Shown: positions 8,209 to 15,311 of the stretch, piece by piece
Position numbering within the stretch: the first letter of the stretch is position 1
Layout of the letters: every line of letters begins with the position of its first letter
Assembly (NCBI GenBank): GCA_022511355.1
Contig: JAFLRS010000022.1
Location: forward strand, 1 to 17,284
Reading direction: 5' to 3'
Origin: Alistipes sp.
Lineage (GTDB): Bacteria > Bacteroidota > Bacteroidia > Bacteroidales > Rikenellaceae
Length of the DNA stretch: 17,284 nt
The notes under the pieces: generated by a model
Databases searched by the model: none
What the model was told of the DNA's origin: nothing
What the model saw: the letters and a program-made list of their open reading frames with translations, nothing else
Translations under genes and position numbers: made by a program

Positions 8209-8999
8209 CAAGAGCGGCGATAATCGGAAGCGGAAAGGTCGCCGAGGCAATGGCACGTGTTCTGCCTGCAGCGGGGATTGAGGTGGTGTGCATCTGTGCC
8301 CGCAACGCGGAGCGCGGAGCTGCGCTGGCCGAGATTGCCGGCTGCCGGTATGTCGGCGAATCGGAGCCTCTTCCCGAAGCCGACATCTGCATGGCGGCCG
8401 TGAGCGACAAGGCCATAAGCGAGGTTCTGACGCGCATTCCGCTGCCCGAATCGGTGATTGCGATGCATATTTCGGGGGCCACCCCCATCGAGGCCGTTCC
8501 CGAACGCTTTCGGCATCGCGGAGTGCTGTATCCCCTGCAGACCTTCACCGAAGGCCGCGAGGTCGATTTCCGCCGCGTGCCGATTTTCATCGAGGCTTCG
8601 GACCCGCAGACGCTCGATGTTTTGCGTCGTATAGCCGTCGCCATAGGCAGCGAAGAGCTGGTATTCGAAGCCGATTCCCGACAGCGTGCCGTCATACATC
8701 TGGCGGGCGTCTTTGCCTGCAACTTCGCCACGGCGATGGTGTGTGCCGGTCACGACATAATGAAGAGCGTCGGCCGCAGCGGCGATTTGCTGATGCCGAT
8801 TTTCGCCGAAACCGTGGCCAAACTCGCCGACCCTCACAACAGCGACCCCCGCAGCGTGCTTACGGGTCCGGCCGTGCGCAACGACCTCGGCACCATGGAG
8901 CGTCACCGCCGCATTCTGGCCGATTCGGACTGCGATGTTTTGGGCAGAATTTACGACTCTGCAAGCGAATATATAGTCAAATATGGAAAAAAACTTTAA
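8205..8999 (+). CDS. Rossmann-like and DUF2520 domain-containing protein
   Basis: This 264-residue protein has a Rossmann-like N-terminal domain with the nucleotide-binding GSGKVAEA at 8-15, a second strand ending near CAR at 31-33, and HISGATP at 88-94. The C-terminal helical DUF2520 part carries the block GVLYPLQTF at 106-114, the RAVIHLAGVFACNF segment at 161-174 and LTGPAVRND at 219-227. The architecture is that of NAD(P)-dependent ketopantoate- or F420-reductase-like proteins, but no substrate is established for this family. It starts inside the ATGA that ends the YihY gene and runs 17 nt into kdsC, so the three are translated together. A dehydrogenase role is a family-level guess only. 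Confidence 0.88.
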   Translation: MTRAAIIGSGKVAEAMARVLPAAGIEVVCICARNAERGAALAEIAGCRYVGESEPLPEADICMAAVSDKAISEVLTRIPLPESVIAMHISGATPIEAVPERFRHRGVLYPLQTFTEGREVDFRRVPIFIEASDPQTLDVLRRIAVAIGSEELVFEADSRQRAVIHLAGVFACNFATAMVCAGHDIMKSVGRSGDLLMPIFAETVAKLADPHNSDPRSVLTGPAVRNDLGTMERHRRILADSDCDVLGRIYDSASEYIVKYGKKL

Positions 9000-9531
9000 G
9001 GAGAAACTGACTCAGGTGAAGGCCATGGTCTTCGATGTGGACGGCGTACTCACCGACGGAACGATTATTCCGCTGGTGAACGGCGATTTCATCCGCTGCT
9101 ACAACGCCAAAGACGGTTATGCGCTCTCCTACGCCGTGAAGCACGGTTACGAAGTGTGTATAATTTCGGGCGGTTACGGACCCACACTGGTTTCGCGCAT
9201 GGAGCGTCTGGGCATACGGCATCTGTACGTGAACTGCATGGACAAGATAGCCGCACTCAAAGAATTCTGCGGCAAGATAGGCGCAACTCCCGACGAGGTG
9301 ATGTTCATGGGTGACGACATTCCCGATTTGGAGTGTCTGCGCGCCGTGGGCATTCCGGTCTGTCCGGCCGACGCCGCTGCGGAGATTGTCGAGGCTTCGT
9401 GCTACGTTTCGCAGTTCGCCGGCGGCCGAGGATGCGTCCGCGACGTGGTAGAACAGATTCTGCGTGCCCACGGAACCTGGGCCTTGGACTCCAAAGGAAC
9501 AATCGGCGACCCTAACGTCGCCTCGCGATGA
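8983..9531 (+). CDS. kdsC: 3-deoxy-D-manno-octulosonate 8-phosphate phosphatase (KdsC/YrbI)
   Basis: KdsC hydrolyses KDO-8-phosphate to KDO, the inner-core sugar of LPS, in the cytoplasm. The 182-residue protein is a cap-less HAD phosphatase. Motif I is FDVDGVLTDG with D18 (nucleophile) and D20, motif II is the IISGG segment with S62, K88 is the motif III lysine, and GDDIPD at 110-115 is motif IV. The C-terminal GGRGCVRDVVEQIL at 148-161, which reaches a neighbouring subunit in KdsC tetramers, is present. The tail beyond it (about 20 residues) is longer than usual and ends on the metX start codon. The ATG at 8983 lies within the preceding gene. No kdsA or kdsB is in view. A related HAD of similar fold is the main alternative. 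Confidence 0.9.
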   Translation: MEKNFKEKLTQVKAMVFDVDGVLTDGTIIPLVNGDFIRCYNAKDGYALSYAVKHGYEVCIISGGYGPTLVSRMERLGIRHLYVNCMDKIAALKEFCGKIGATPDEVMFMGDDIPDLECLRAVGIPVCPADAAAEIVEASCYVSQFAGGRGCVRDVVEQILRAHGTWALDSKGTIGDPNVASR

Positions 9532-10550
9532 TGCAGATTCTCTACGAACACTTCGCGGAACCGATGACCCTCGAAAACGGCTCGGTACTCCCCGAACTCA
9601 CCGTCGCCTACTCCACCGCCGGACGACTCTCGCCTGCGCGCGACAATGTAATATGGGTATGCCACGCTCTCACGGCCGATTCGCGCGTCGATGAATGGTG
9701 GTTGCACACCGTCGAACACGGACGCTTCCTCGACCCCGACAAATGGTTCATCATATGCGCCAACATTCTGGGTTCGCACTACGGCACCACCGGTCCGTTG
9801 AGCGTCAATCCCGATACGGGCGAAAAATGGTACGGCGATTTCCCGCAATTCACGGTTCGCGACATGGTGGCTTGTCACCGTCGTCTGGCTGAACGGCTCG
9901 GCATACGCGAAGTCGCTCTGTTGGTCGGCAGCTCGATAGGCGGATTTCAGGCTCTGGAGTGGTCGGTGCAGGTTCCGAAATTCGCCCGCAAGGCGGCATT
10001 CATAGCTACGGCCGTCCGCTCCGATGCGTGGGCCATAGCCTTCTCCGAATCGCAGCGCATGGCCATCGAAGCCGATGCCACCTTCGGACAACGCAGCGAC
10101 AATGCCGGCGAACGCGGCATGGCCGCCGCACGCAGCATCGCTCTGTTGAGCTATCGCGGACGTCCGGCCTACAACCTTACGCAGGATGAACCTTCGGGCT
10201 GCGGCAAATTGTCGGGATTCCGCGCCGTGACCTATCAGCAGCATCAGGGCGAGAAACTCCGCCGGCGATTCAACGCCTACTCCTATTACCGTCTTTCGCA
10301 GGCGGTCGATTCCCACGATTTGGCACGCGGTCGCGGTCGCATCGAGGATGTTCTGAAGGGCATAGAGTCGAAATGTTTGGTGGTGGCCATAACCTCCGAC
10401 ATACTCTTTCCGCCCTCGGCTCACGAGATTATGGTGCGCTGCATTCCCGATGTCGAGTACCGCACCATCGATTCCGAATTCGGTCATGACGGATTTTTGG
10501 TCGAATACGAACTTCTCGACGGCATAATCAGGGATTTCATGGCCCGATAG
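9528..10550 (+). CDS. metX: Homoserine O-acyltransferase (MetX-type alpha/beta hydrolase)
   Basis: MetX activates homoserine by O-acylation, usually with acetyl-CoA, for methionine synthesis by direct sulfhydrylation. The 340-residue protein shows CHALTAD near 45-51, the TGPLSVNP segment at 88-95, the nucleophile elbow GSSIGGFQALEW with S136, D291 in the SDILFPP turn, and H320 in FGHDGF, together a full catalytic triad. The block FNAYSYYRLSQAVDSHD at about 248-264 is also typical. Whether the acyl donor is acetyl- or succinyl-CoA cannot be told here, and a related serine acyltransferase is possible. No metY partner is adjacent. ATGATG at 9528 gives two possible starts, both overlapping or abutting the kdsC stop. 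It is the last gene of the long operon. Confidence 0.88.
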   Translation: MMQILYEHFAEPMTLENGSVLPELTVAYSTAGRLSPARDNVIWVCHALTADSRVDEWWLHTVEHGRFLDPDKWFIICANILGSHYGTTGPLSVNPDTGEKWYGDFPQFTVRDMVACHRRLAERLGIREVALLVGSSIGGFQALEWSVQVPKFARKAAFIATAVRSDAWAIAFSESQRMAIEADATFGQRSDNAGERGMAAARSIALLSYRGRPAYNLTQDEPSGCGKLSGFRAVTYQQHQGEKLRRRFNAYSYYRLSQAVDSHDLARGRGRIEDVLKGIESKCLVVAITSDILFPPSAHEIMVRCIPDVEYRTIDSEFGHDGFLVEYELLDGIIRDFMAR

Positions 10551-10589
10551 CGGGCTGCATCGGAGGTCGCCGCGGAGGCGGAAACAAAC

Positions 10590-10618
10590 AAGGGATGTTC
10601 GAATTTCGAACATCCCTT
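10590..10618. terminator. Bidirectional intrinsic terminator between metX and the OmpA/TPR gene
   Basis: Positions 10590-10603 and 10605-10618 are perfect reverse complements (14 bp, AAGGGATGTTCGAA on the left), giving a long hairpin. It lies 40 nt after the metX stop and 33 nt after the stop of the converging minus-strand gene. On the minus strand it is followed by a T-rich run (TGTTTGTTT). On the plus strand only TTTGT follows. A second small hairpin (GCGGG at 10627-10631, CCCGC at 10635-10639) lies next to it. Its place between convergent genes supports a shared terminator. Confidence 0.85.
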
Positions 10619-10650
10619 TGTCGTAGGCGGGAATCCCGCGGGTTTTCCGA

Positions 10651-12381
10651 TTACTGGAAGAGAGCCACGAGGTTCACATCCTTCGAAGCCTGCTCTGCGA
10701 GCGATGCATCTTTCGAGATTGCGCTGTCGAGCTGAGTCTTGGCCTCGTTGAGGTTGCCTGCCTTGGTTGCGATTACGGCGCGCAGGTAGTCTGCTTTAGC
10801 CGAGTTGTCGTTGGCGATAGCCTTCTTGGCAGCATCGAGGTTGCCGTTCATGTAGTTGGCAACAGCTGCATTGTAGCCGTCCAGAGCGTTAGCCTTCGAG
10901 TAGTCGCCTTTGGCAGCGCCCACCAGAGCCTGAGTCTTGGCATTAGCGGCGCCTGCATATTCGGCAGCCTTTTCGGTGTTGCCGGTTGCGCTGTAAGCCA
11001 GAGCGAGGTTGTTGTTAAGCTCTGCCGAGGTGTCGCCTGCCTTTGCTGCGTTCTCGAAAGCTTCGAGAGCCTTGTCGTGCTGACCTGCAGCCGAGTAAGC
11101 GATACCGAGGTTGTTGTATGCACGAGCGTCGTTGTATTTGGCTGCTGCATATTCGAGAGCTGCCACTGCGCATTCGGGTTTGGTCTGTGCGATGTGGAGA
11201 AGCTCTTCGAGGTCGAGTTCGTCGCAGTTGCCTTCGTTCACGAGGGCGAGCATTTCATCGTCGGTTTTGCCCGAGATATCGGCGCTGTTCACGACCTGAG
11301 CGCGGCGGAGCTGGGGCAGAACGTCGGTTTTGAGGGTGTTGTACACCGAAGCCATGTTCTTGATTTCAGCCTCGCGCTGAGCAGCCGAGTCATACATATT
11401 GAGAACCTGCAGAATGAGGTTTTTGTCTTCGAGGTTCGAAGCTGCGACAGCCTCTTTGAAGCCTTCCCAGTCCTCACCGTAAGCGGCAGCGTCGATCTGG
11501 ATGCCTGCATCTGCGAGGAACTTCTCGACAACCTTCTTACCCGATTCGCTGCGGGCGTTGGAGAGTTTGTCGTTGAATTTCTCGGGGCCGTCGGGCGAAG
11601 CGTAACCGTTTACGTAAACGGTCTGAGTTGCGCGGTCGTTCTCTTTGTTTTCGAACACCTTGTCGCTCAGAGCCTTCATATCGTCGGTTGCGGTAGCTTT
11701 CTTGGCATTGACGTTGGAGCTGTTGATCTGATAAGCGATATCGGCTTTGGTAACGACGGTAGTCACGTGTTTGTAGTTGTCGGCTTCGGGGGCCATAGCG
11801 TCGGAGTAGTCGAGGGTCTCCTGGAGGGTATTGACGCCGGTAGCGATTACGCGGCCGAACTTAACCTTGAGAGCATCGGCTTCTTCACCGCCTTCAGCGA
11901 GCAGAGCGAGTTCCTCTTTGGTGGGAACGGCGCCGTTGTTGGCATCGATGAGGGTAAACTCTTTGCAGGGGCCTTTGGGGCACTTAACCTCGACGCGAAG
12001 CTGGAGTTGGCTTTGCTGCATACGAGCGTCGTAGGGGAATTCCACGTGATGCGTAATGGTTTGAGTTTCTTTGTCGCTTACGACGGCATAGTTGCCGGTA
12101 GCTTTTACGCCCTGCAGACCCTGAGTGGGAGCAGCGACTTCACCGCCTTCGAAAACGAGTACCGGAGTAACTTTGAGAACGGCTTTTTTGTTGAAGTACT
12201 TTGCGGGGAAAGTTACCTGGATGTCAGCGGCAACGGTTCCGTTGTTGAGGACGAGAACTTCGGGGGTGCAGGTAAGCTGCACTTCATCCTGATGCTGTGC
12301 CATTTTCTTGAAGCAGTTACAGCTTGTGAAGGCCATAGAAGCGATAGCGACAGCGGCAGTGAATTTCAATAAGCTTTTCAT
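10651..12381 (-). CDS. OmpA-like/TPR lipoprotein
   Basis: The 576-residue protein starts with a lipoprotein signal peptide: K3-rich end, hydrophobic 7-18, lipobox FTSC with the lipidated C21. Residues about 35-140 form a beta-rich region found in Bacteroidota envelope proteins. An OmpA-like peptidoglycan-binding region follows at about 210-300, with YVNGYASPDG near 256-265 and the NDKLSNARSESGKKVVEKFL helix at 270-289, where R277 matches the usual binding arginine. A YGEDWEGF segment at 301-308 follows. Residues about 400-575 are Ala-rich helical repeats; AYNNLGIAYSAAGQHDKALEAF at 421-442 is a clear TPR, and a second repeat follows it. It is probably outer-membrane anchored and tethered to the cell wall. 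A promoter lies about 100 nt upstream. Partners and function are unknown. Confidence 0.85.
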   Translation of the reverse strand: MKSLLKFTAAVAIASMAFTSCNCFKKMAQHQDEVQLTCTPEVLVLNNGTVAADIQVTFPAKYFNKKAVLKVTPVLVFEGGEVAAPTQGLQGVKATGNYAVVSDKETQTITHHVEFPYDARMQQSQLQLRVEVKCPKGPCKEFTLIDANNGAVPTKEELALLAEGGEEADALKVKFGRVIATGVNTLQETLDYSDAMAPEADNYKHVTTVVTKADIAYQINSSNVNAKKATATDDMKALSDKVFENKENDRATQTVYVNGYASPDGPEKFNDKLSNARSESGKKVVEKFLADAGIQIDAAAYGEDWEGFKEAVAASNLEDKNLILQVLNMYDSAAQREAEIKNMASVYNTLKTDVLPQLRRAQVVNSADISGKTDDEMLALVNEGNCDELDLEELLHIAQTKPECAVAALEYAAAKYNDARAYNNLGIAYSAAGQHDKALEAFENAAKAGDTSAELNNNLALAYSATGNTEKAAEYAGAANAKTQALVGAAKGDYSKANALDGYNAAVANYMNGNLDAAKKAIANDNSAKADYLRAVIATKAGNLNEAKTQLDSAISKDASLAEQASKDVNLVALFQ

Positions 12382-12388
12382 ACTTTTT

Positions 12389-12408
12389 GTGATGTTTTAG
12401 TGATGTTT
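12389..12408 (-). repeat. 9-bp direct repeat just before the lipoprotein start codon
   Basis: GTGATGTTT occurs at 12389-12397 and again at 12400-12408 on the plus strand, so the minus-strand leader reads AAACATCAC twice. The first copy ends about 7 nt upstream of the start codon. The A-rich leader is typical of well-translated Bacteroidota genes. A regulatory role for the duplication is speculative. Confidence 0.5.
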
Positions 12409-12481
12409 ATAAAGTTTTTTTTGTTTGTTGTTATAGTTGTTTGCAGGGTACATTTGCCCGCAATACGGGAAAATGATTGCA

Positions 12482-12489
12482 CAAATATA
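12482..12489 (-). promoter_or_regulatory. Probable Bacteroidota -7 promoter box for the OmpA/TPR lipoprotein
   Basis: On the minus strand this reads TATATTTG, a full match to the Bacteroidota primary-sigma -7 consensus TAnnTTTG. The expected TTTG-like -33 element is not obvious; the upstream DNA is instead AT-rich (A/T run at 12495-12512). Transcription would start near 12475, giving a leader of about 95 nt, A-rich near the start codon. Confidence 0.6.
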
Positions 12490-12576
12490 ACGAAGTTTTT
12501 TTATTAAATATAGGTCCGGTGTAATTTTTTTGAAAAAAAGGTGTTTAATGAGTTATGTTGCGGAGTACGGTTTAGT

Positions 12577-12594
12577 GCTTTCGCGGTCGAAAGC
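12577..12594. repeat. 7-bp inverted repeat with 4-nt spacer
   Basis: GCTTTCG at 12577-12583 and CGAAAGC at 12588-12594 are exact complements around CGGT. It lies between the divergent start codons, about 190 nt upstream of clp and beyond the lipoprotein promoter. No T-tract follows. It could be an operator half-site pair or an RNA hairpin; the sequence alone cannot decide. Confidence 0.45.
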
Positions 12595-12785
12595 GGCGGA
12601 AGAAAAACCTGCATCCGGCAGACAATAGACAAAAAACAGACGATAATCACGATTTTTTTAATCGCACGAAATATCTAAATCTTAATCATATACCCCTTCA
12701 AATTGCATTTGCGGCCATAATTTAACATAATATCAAGGTCGGATTTTCCGTTTCTCTGTCGAAACAACAAAAAAACGATTGAACG

Positions 12786-15227
12786 ATGCAGACCGGAATA
12801 TCAAAAACTCTTGAGGGTATGATCGCCCGCGCGGCTTTCGATACGGCCAAGGCCGGCATCGAACGCTCGCTCAAAGATTATCTGATGCTTGAAATCCTCA
12901 AAACCGAAGGCTCGATTGCTTGTCAGATTGCGGCTTCGCAACTCGACCGCGAACGAATCGATGACATCGCAGCTCAAATAGCTTCGCGACTCGAATCCGA
13001 TTCCGACAACGCTCCGACACAACGGCCCGAAGAGTTTTTCGGCAACTATGTACGCGAACTGATAACTCTCTACAGCGATTCGGGTACCGTCTCGTCGATA
13101 CACGCCATGTTCGACATCCTCCAGGACGACAACACCGTATCCTCGCAAGTCTTTACCACCTACGAAAAGGTAAGACTCGCTCTCGCACGCGACCGCTACA
13201 ACGAATCGCATCTGCACTCCGCAGACATATACATACGCACGGCCGATATCGCCGACAACACTGCACCGACCTCGCAGTCGATGCTCTCGAAATTCGGCAC
13301 CGACCTCACCGCACGGGCACGTGAAGGTAAAATCGACCCCGTCGTGGGACGCGAACACGAAATCGAACGCGTGATTCAAATCCTCTCCCGCCGCAAAAAG
13401 AACAATCCCGTTCTCATAGGCGAAGCGGGCGTGGGCAAGAGTGCCATCGTGGAAGGTCTGGCTCTGCGCATGGCCGCCGGCGACGTGCCCGCAACCATCA
13501 GCGGCAAGCGTCTGTTTTCGCTCGACATTTCGTCGCTGGTCGCAGGCACCAAATTCCGCGGCGAATTCGAAGAACGAATGCAGCAGCTGCTCGACGAATT
13601 GCGGCGCAACGACGACACCATAATCTTCATCGACGAGATACACACCATCGTGGGAGCGGGTTCGACTCAGGGGAGTCTCGACACGGCCAACATTCTGAAA
13701 CCGGCATTGGCCCGGGGCGAGCTTCAGACCATCGGAGCGACCACTTTGGACGAATATCGCGAGAACATCGAACGCGATGCGGCATTGGAGCGTCGTTTTC
13801 AGAAGGTGACCGTCGAACCGGCTTCGTGCGAGGAGACGTTGCAGATTCTGCGCAACATAGCCCCCAACTACGAACGTCATCACAACGTCCGCTACACCGA
13901 TGCGGCATTGCAGGCGTGCGTAACGCTGGCCGAACGCTATATTTCCGACCGATATTTCCCCGACAAGGCCATCGACATACTCGATGAAGCGGGTTCCCGT
14001 GCCCGTTCGGGTTCTCTGCGCGAACCTGAATCTTTGCGGGAGATGGAGTCGTCGTTGGCTGCCGTTGAGCGCGAACGCCGCGAAGCCGTGGCGGCGATGA
14101 CCTACGAGAAGGCGGCGGCTGCCCGGGTTCGGGAGCTGGCTCTGCGCACCCGCATCGACGAGAGTCGTGCCGAATGGCGCCGTTCGCAGGAGATGAACCC
14201 CGTAACGGTCGATGCCGACTGCATAGCGTCCGTAATCACCGCCATGACCGGAATACCGGCCGAACGCATAGCGGGCGGAGAGTTGGAGCGTGTGCGCACG
14301 CTGCAGGAGCGTCTGTCGGCGCGAATCATAGGTCAGAACGAAGCGGTGGCGAGCGTGGCCAAAGCCATACGCCGTTCGCGTTCGGGGCTGCGCGACAGCC
14401 GTCGGCCCGTGGGAGTCTTTCTCTTCGTGGGGCCTACCGGCGTGGGCAAGACTCTGCTTGCGAAGGAGCTTTCGGAACTGCTTTTCGACGGCCGTCGCGG
14501 ATTGATTCGTCTCGATATGTCGGAGTACGGCGAGAAGCACAACGTTTCGCGTCTGATAGGCTCTCCTCCGGGCTATGTGGGCTACGGCGAGGGCGGTCAG
14601 CTTACCGAAGCGGTACGTCGCCGACCCTATTCGGTGGTGCTGTTCGATGAAATCGAGAAGGCTCATCCCGATGTCTTCAACACGATGCTTCAGATTTTCG
14701 ACGAAGGACGTCTTACCGACGGTTCGGGTCGGGTGGTCGATTTCCGCAACACGGTGATTGTGATGACTTCGAATGCGGGTTCGCGCAATGTTCAGAGTCG
14801 TCCTCCGCAGGTGGGATACCTGACCTCTTCGCATCAGAGCGCGGCCGGGCTTTCCGAGAGCGAGGAGTACCGCAAGGCATTGGAGCAGACCTTCGCTCCG
14901 GAGTTTCTGAATCGTGTGGACGACGTGATTGTGTTCCGCACGCTGGAGCAGGAGGATGTGGAGCGAATCGTGGATTTGGAGTTGTCGGATGTTCGGGAGC
15001 GGGCGTCGAAATTGGGATTCGGGCTGCGGGTCACCGACGATGCGCGACGCGAACTGGCCGACCGGGGATATGAAGCGCGTTACGGCGTGAGAGCGCTGCG
15101 GCGGACGCTTGCCGAAGATGTGGAAGAACCTCTGGCGACCCTCATCATCGAGGGCAAATTGCACGACGGCGATACCGTCGTGGTGGAAAAATCCGAACTT
15201 GGAGGCGTAACTCTCTTTGTCGCATAA
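12786..15227 (+). CDS. ClpC-type Hsp100 AAA+ ATPase (Clp protease unfoldase subunit)
   Basis: The 813-residue protein has two AAA+ modules and unfolds proteins, normally for a ClpP peptidase. D1 shows Walker A GEAGVGKS at 212-219, pore loop GTKFRGEFE with F257 and Walker B FIDE with D283/E284. D2 shows Walker A GPTGVGKT at 549-556, pore loop GYVGYGEGG at 596-604 and Walker B FDE at 620-622. Between them, about 405-460, a short coiled coil carries a UVR-like element (MTYEKAAAARVRELA from 438), as in ClpC rather than ClpA. The N-domain (1-150) is divergent. A V-G-Y tripeptide at 676-678 sits where ClpP-binding loops carry a hydrophobic-G-hydrophobic motif. No clpP or adaptor gene is nearby. The start at 12786 follows an A-rich leader, and a strong terminator follows. 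Confidence 0.92.
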   Translation: MQTGISKTLEGMIARAAFDTAKAGIERSLKDYLMLEILKTEGSIACQIAASQLDRERIDDIAAQIASRLESDSDNAPTQRPEEFFGNYVRELITLYSDSGTVSSIHAMFDILQDDNTVSSQVFTTYEKVRLALARDRYNESHLHSADIYIRTADIADNTAPTSQSMLSKFGTDLTARAREGKIDPVVGREHEIERVIQILSRRKKNNPVLIGEAGVGKSAIVEGLALRMAAGDVPATISGKRLFSLDISSLVAGTKFRGEFEERMQQLLDELRRNDDTIIFIDEIHTIVGAGSTQGSLDTANILKPALARGELQTIGATTLDEYRENIERDAALERRFQKVTVEPASCEETLQILRNIAPNYERHHNVRYTDAALQACVTLAERYISDRYFPDKAIDILDEAGSRARSGSLREPESLREMESSLAAVERERREAVAAMTYEKAAAARVRELALRTRIDESRAEWRRSQEMNPVTVDADCIASVITAMTGIPAERIAGGELERVRTLQERLSARIIGQNEAVASVAKAIRRSRSGLRDSRRPVGVFLFVGPTGVGKTLLAKELSELLFDGRRGLIRLDMSEYGEKHNVSRLIGSPPGYVGYGEGGQLTEAVRRRPYSVVLFDEIEKAHPDVFNTMLQIFDEGRLTDGSGRVVDFRNTVIVMTSNAGSRNVQSRPPQVGYLTSSHQSAAGLSESEEYRKALEQTFAPEFLNRVDDVIVFRTLEQEDVERIVDLELSDVRERASKLGFGLRVTDDARRELADRGYEARYGVRALRRTLAEDVEEPLATLIIEGKLHDGDTVVVEKSELGGVTLFVA

Positions 15228-15257
15228 CTTTTTCGGGCGGCTTCGGGAGCAAAGCCG

Positions 15258-15295
15258 ACAGGCAGACCTTTTCGGGGTCTGCCTGTTTTGTTTTG
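15258..15295 (+). terminator. Intrinsic terminator of the clp gene
   Basis: CAGGCAGACC at 15259-15268 pairs exactly with GGTCTGCCTG at 15276-15285, extended by A15258-T15286, around the loop TTTTCGG. A T-rich tract TTTTGTTTT follows at 15286-15294. It lies 30 nt after the clp stop. A second weaker hairpin (15238-15243 with 15252-15257) precedes it. On the minus strand no T-tract follows, so it fits folE less well. Confidence 0.85.
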
Positions 15296-15311
15296 CTGTT
15301 GCGTCGGCGGT

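Larger units (their letters stand above)
12382..12785. other. Divergent intergenic region (404 nt)
   Basis: This spacer separates the minus-strand lipoprotein gene from the plus-strand clp gene. It is AT-rich compared with the genes. It contains a 9-bp direct repeat next to the lipoprotein start (12389-12397, 12400-12408), a small hairpin with CCCG/CGGG arms (12457-12460, 12466-12469), the lipoprotein promoter box at 12482-12489, an inverted repeat at 12577-12594, and a weak CGATT/AATCG hairpin at 12650-12664. For clp I found only a poor -7-like match, TGCATTTG at 12704-12711. No tRNA or convincing gene was seen. Confidence 0.7.

Noticed and set aside
12548..12628. 26-codon frame starting ATGAGTTATG in the divergent spacer
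   Set aside because: It is short, has no ribosome-binding or promoter support, and covers the inverted repeat; chance is the simplest explanation.
12801..15164. Open frame of 787 codons antisense to the clp gene
   Set aside because: It is a shadow of a GC-biased codon pattern on the opposite strand. The translation is rich in Arg, His and Gln with no recognisable domain, whereas the sense frame is a full Clp protein.
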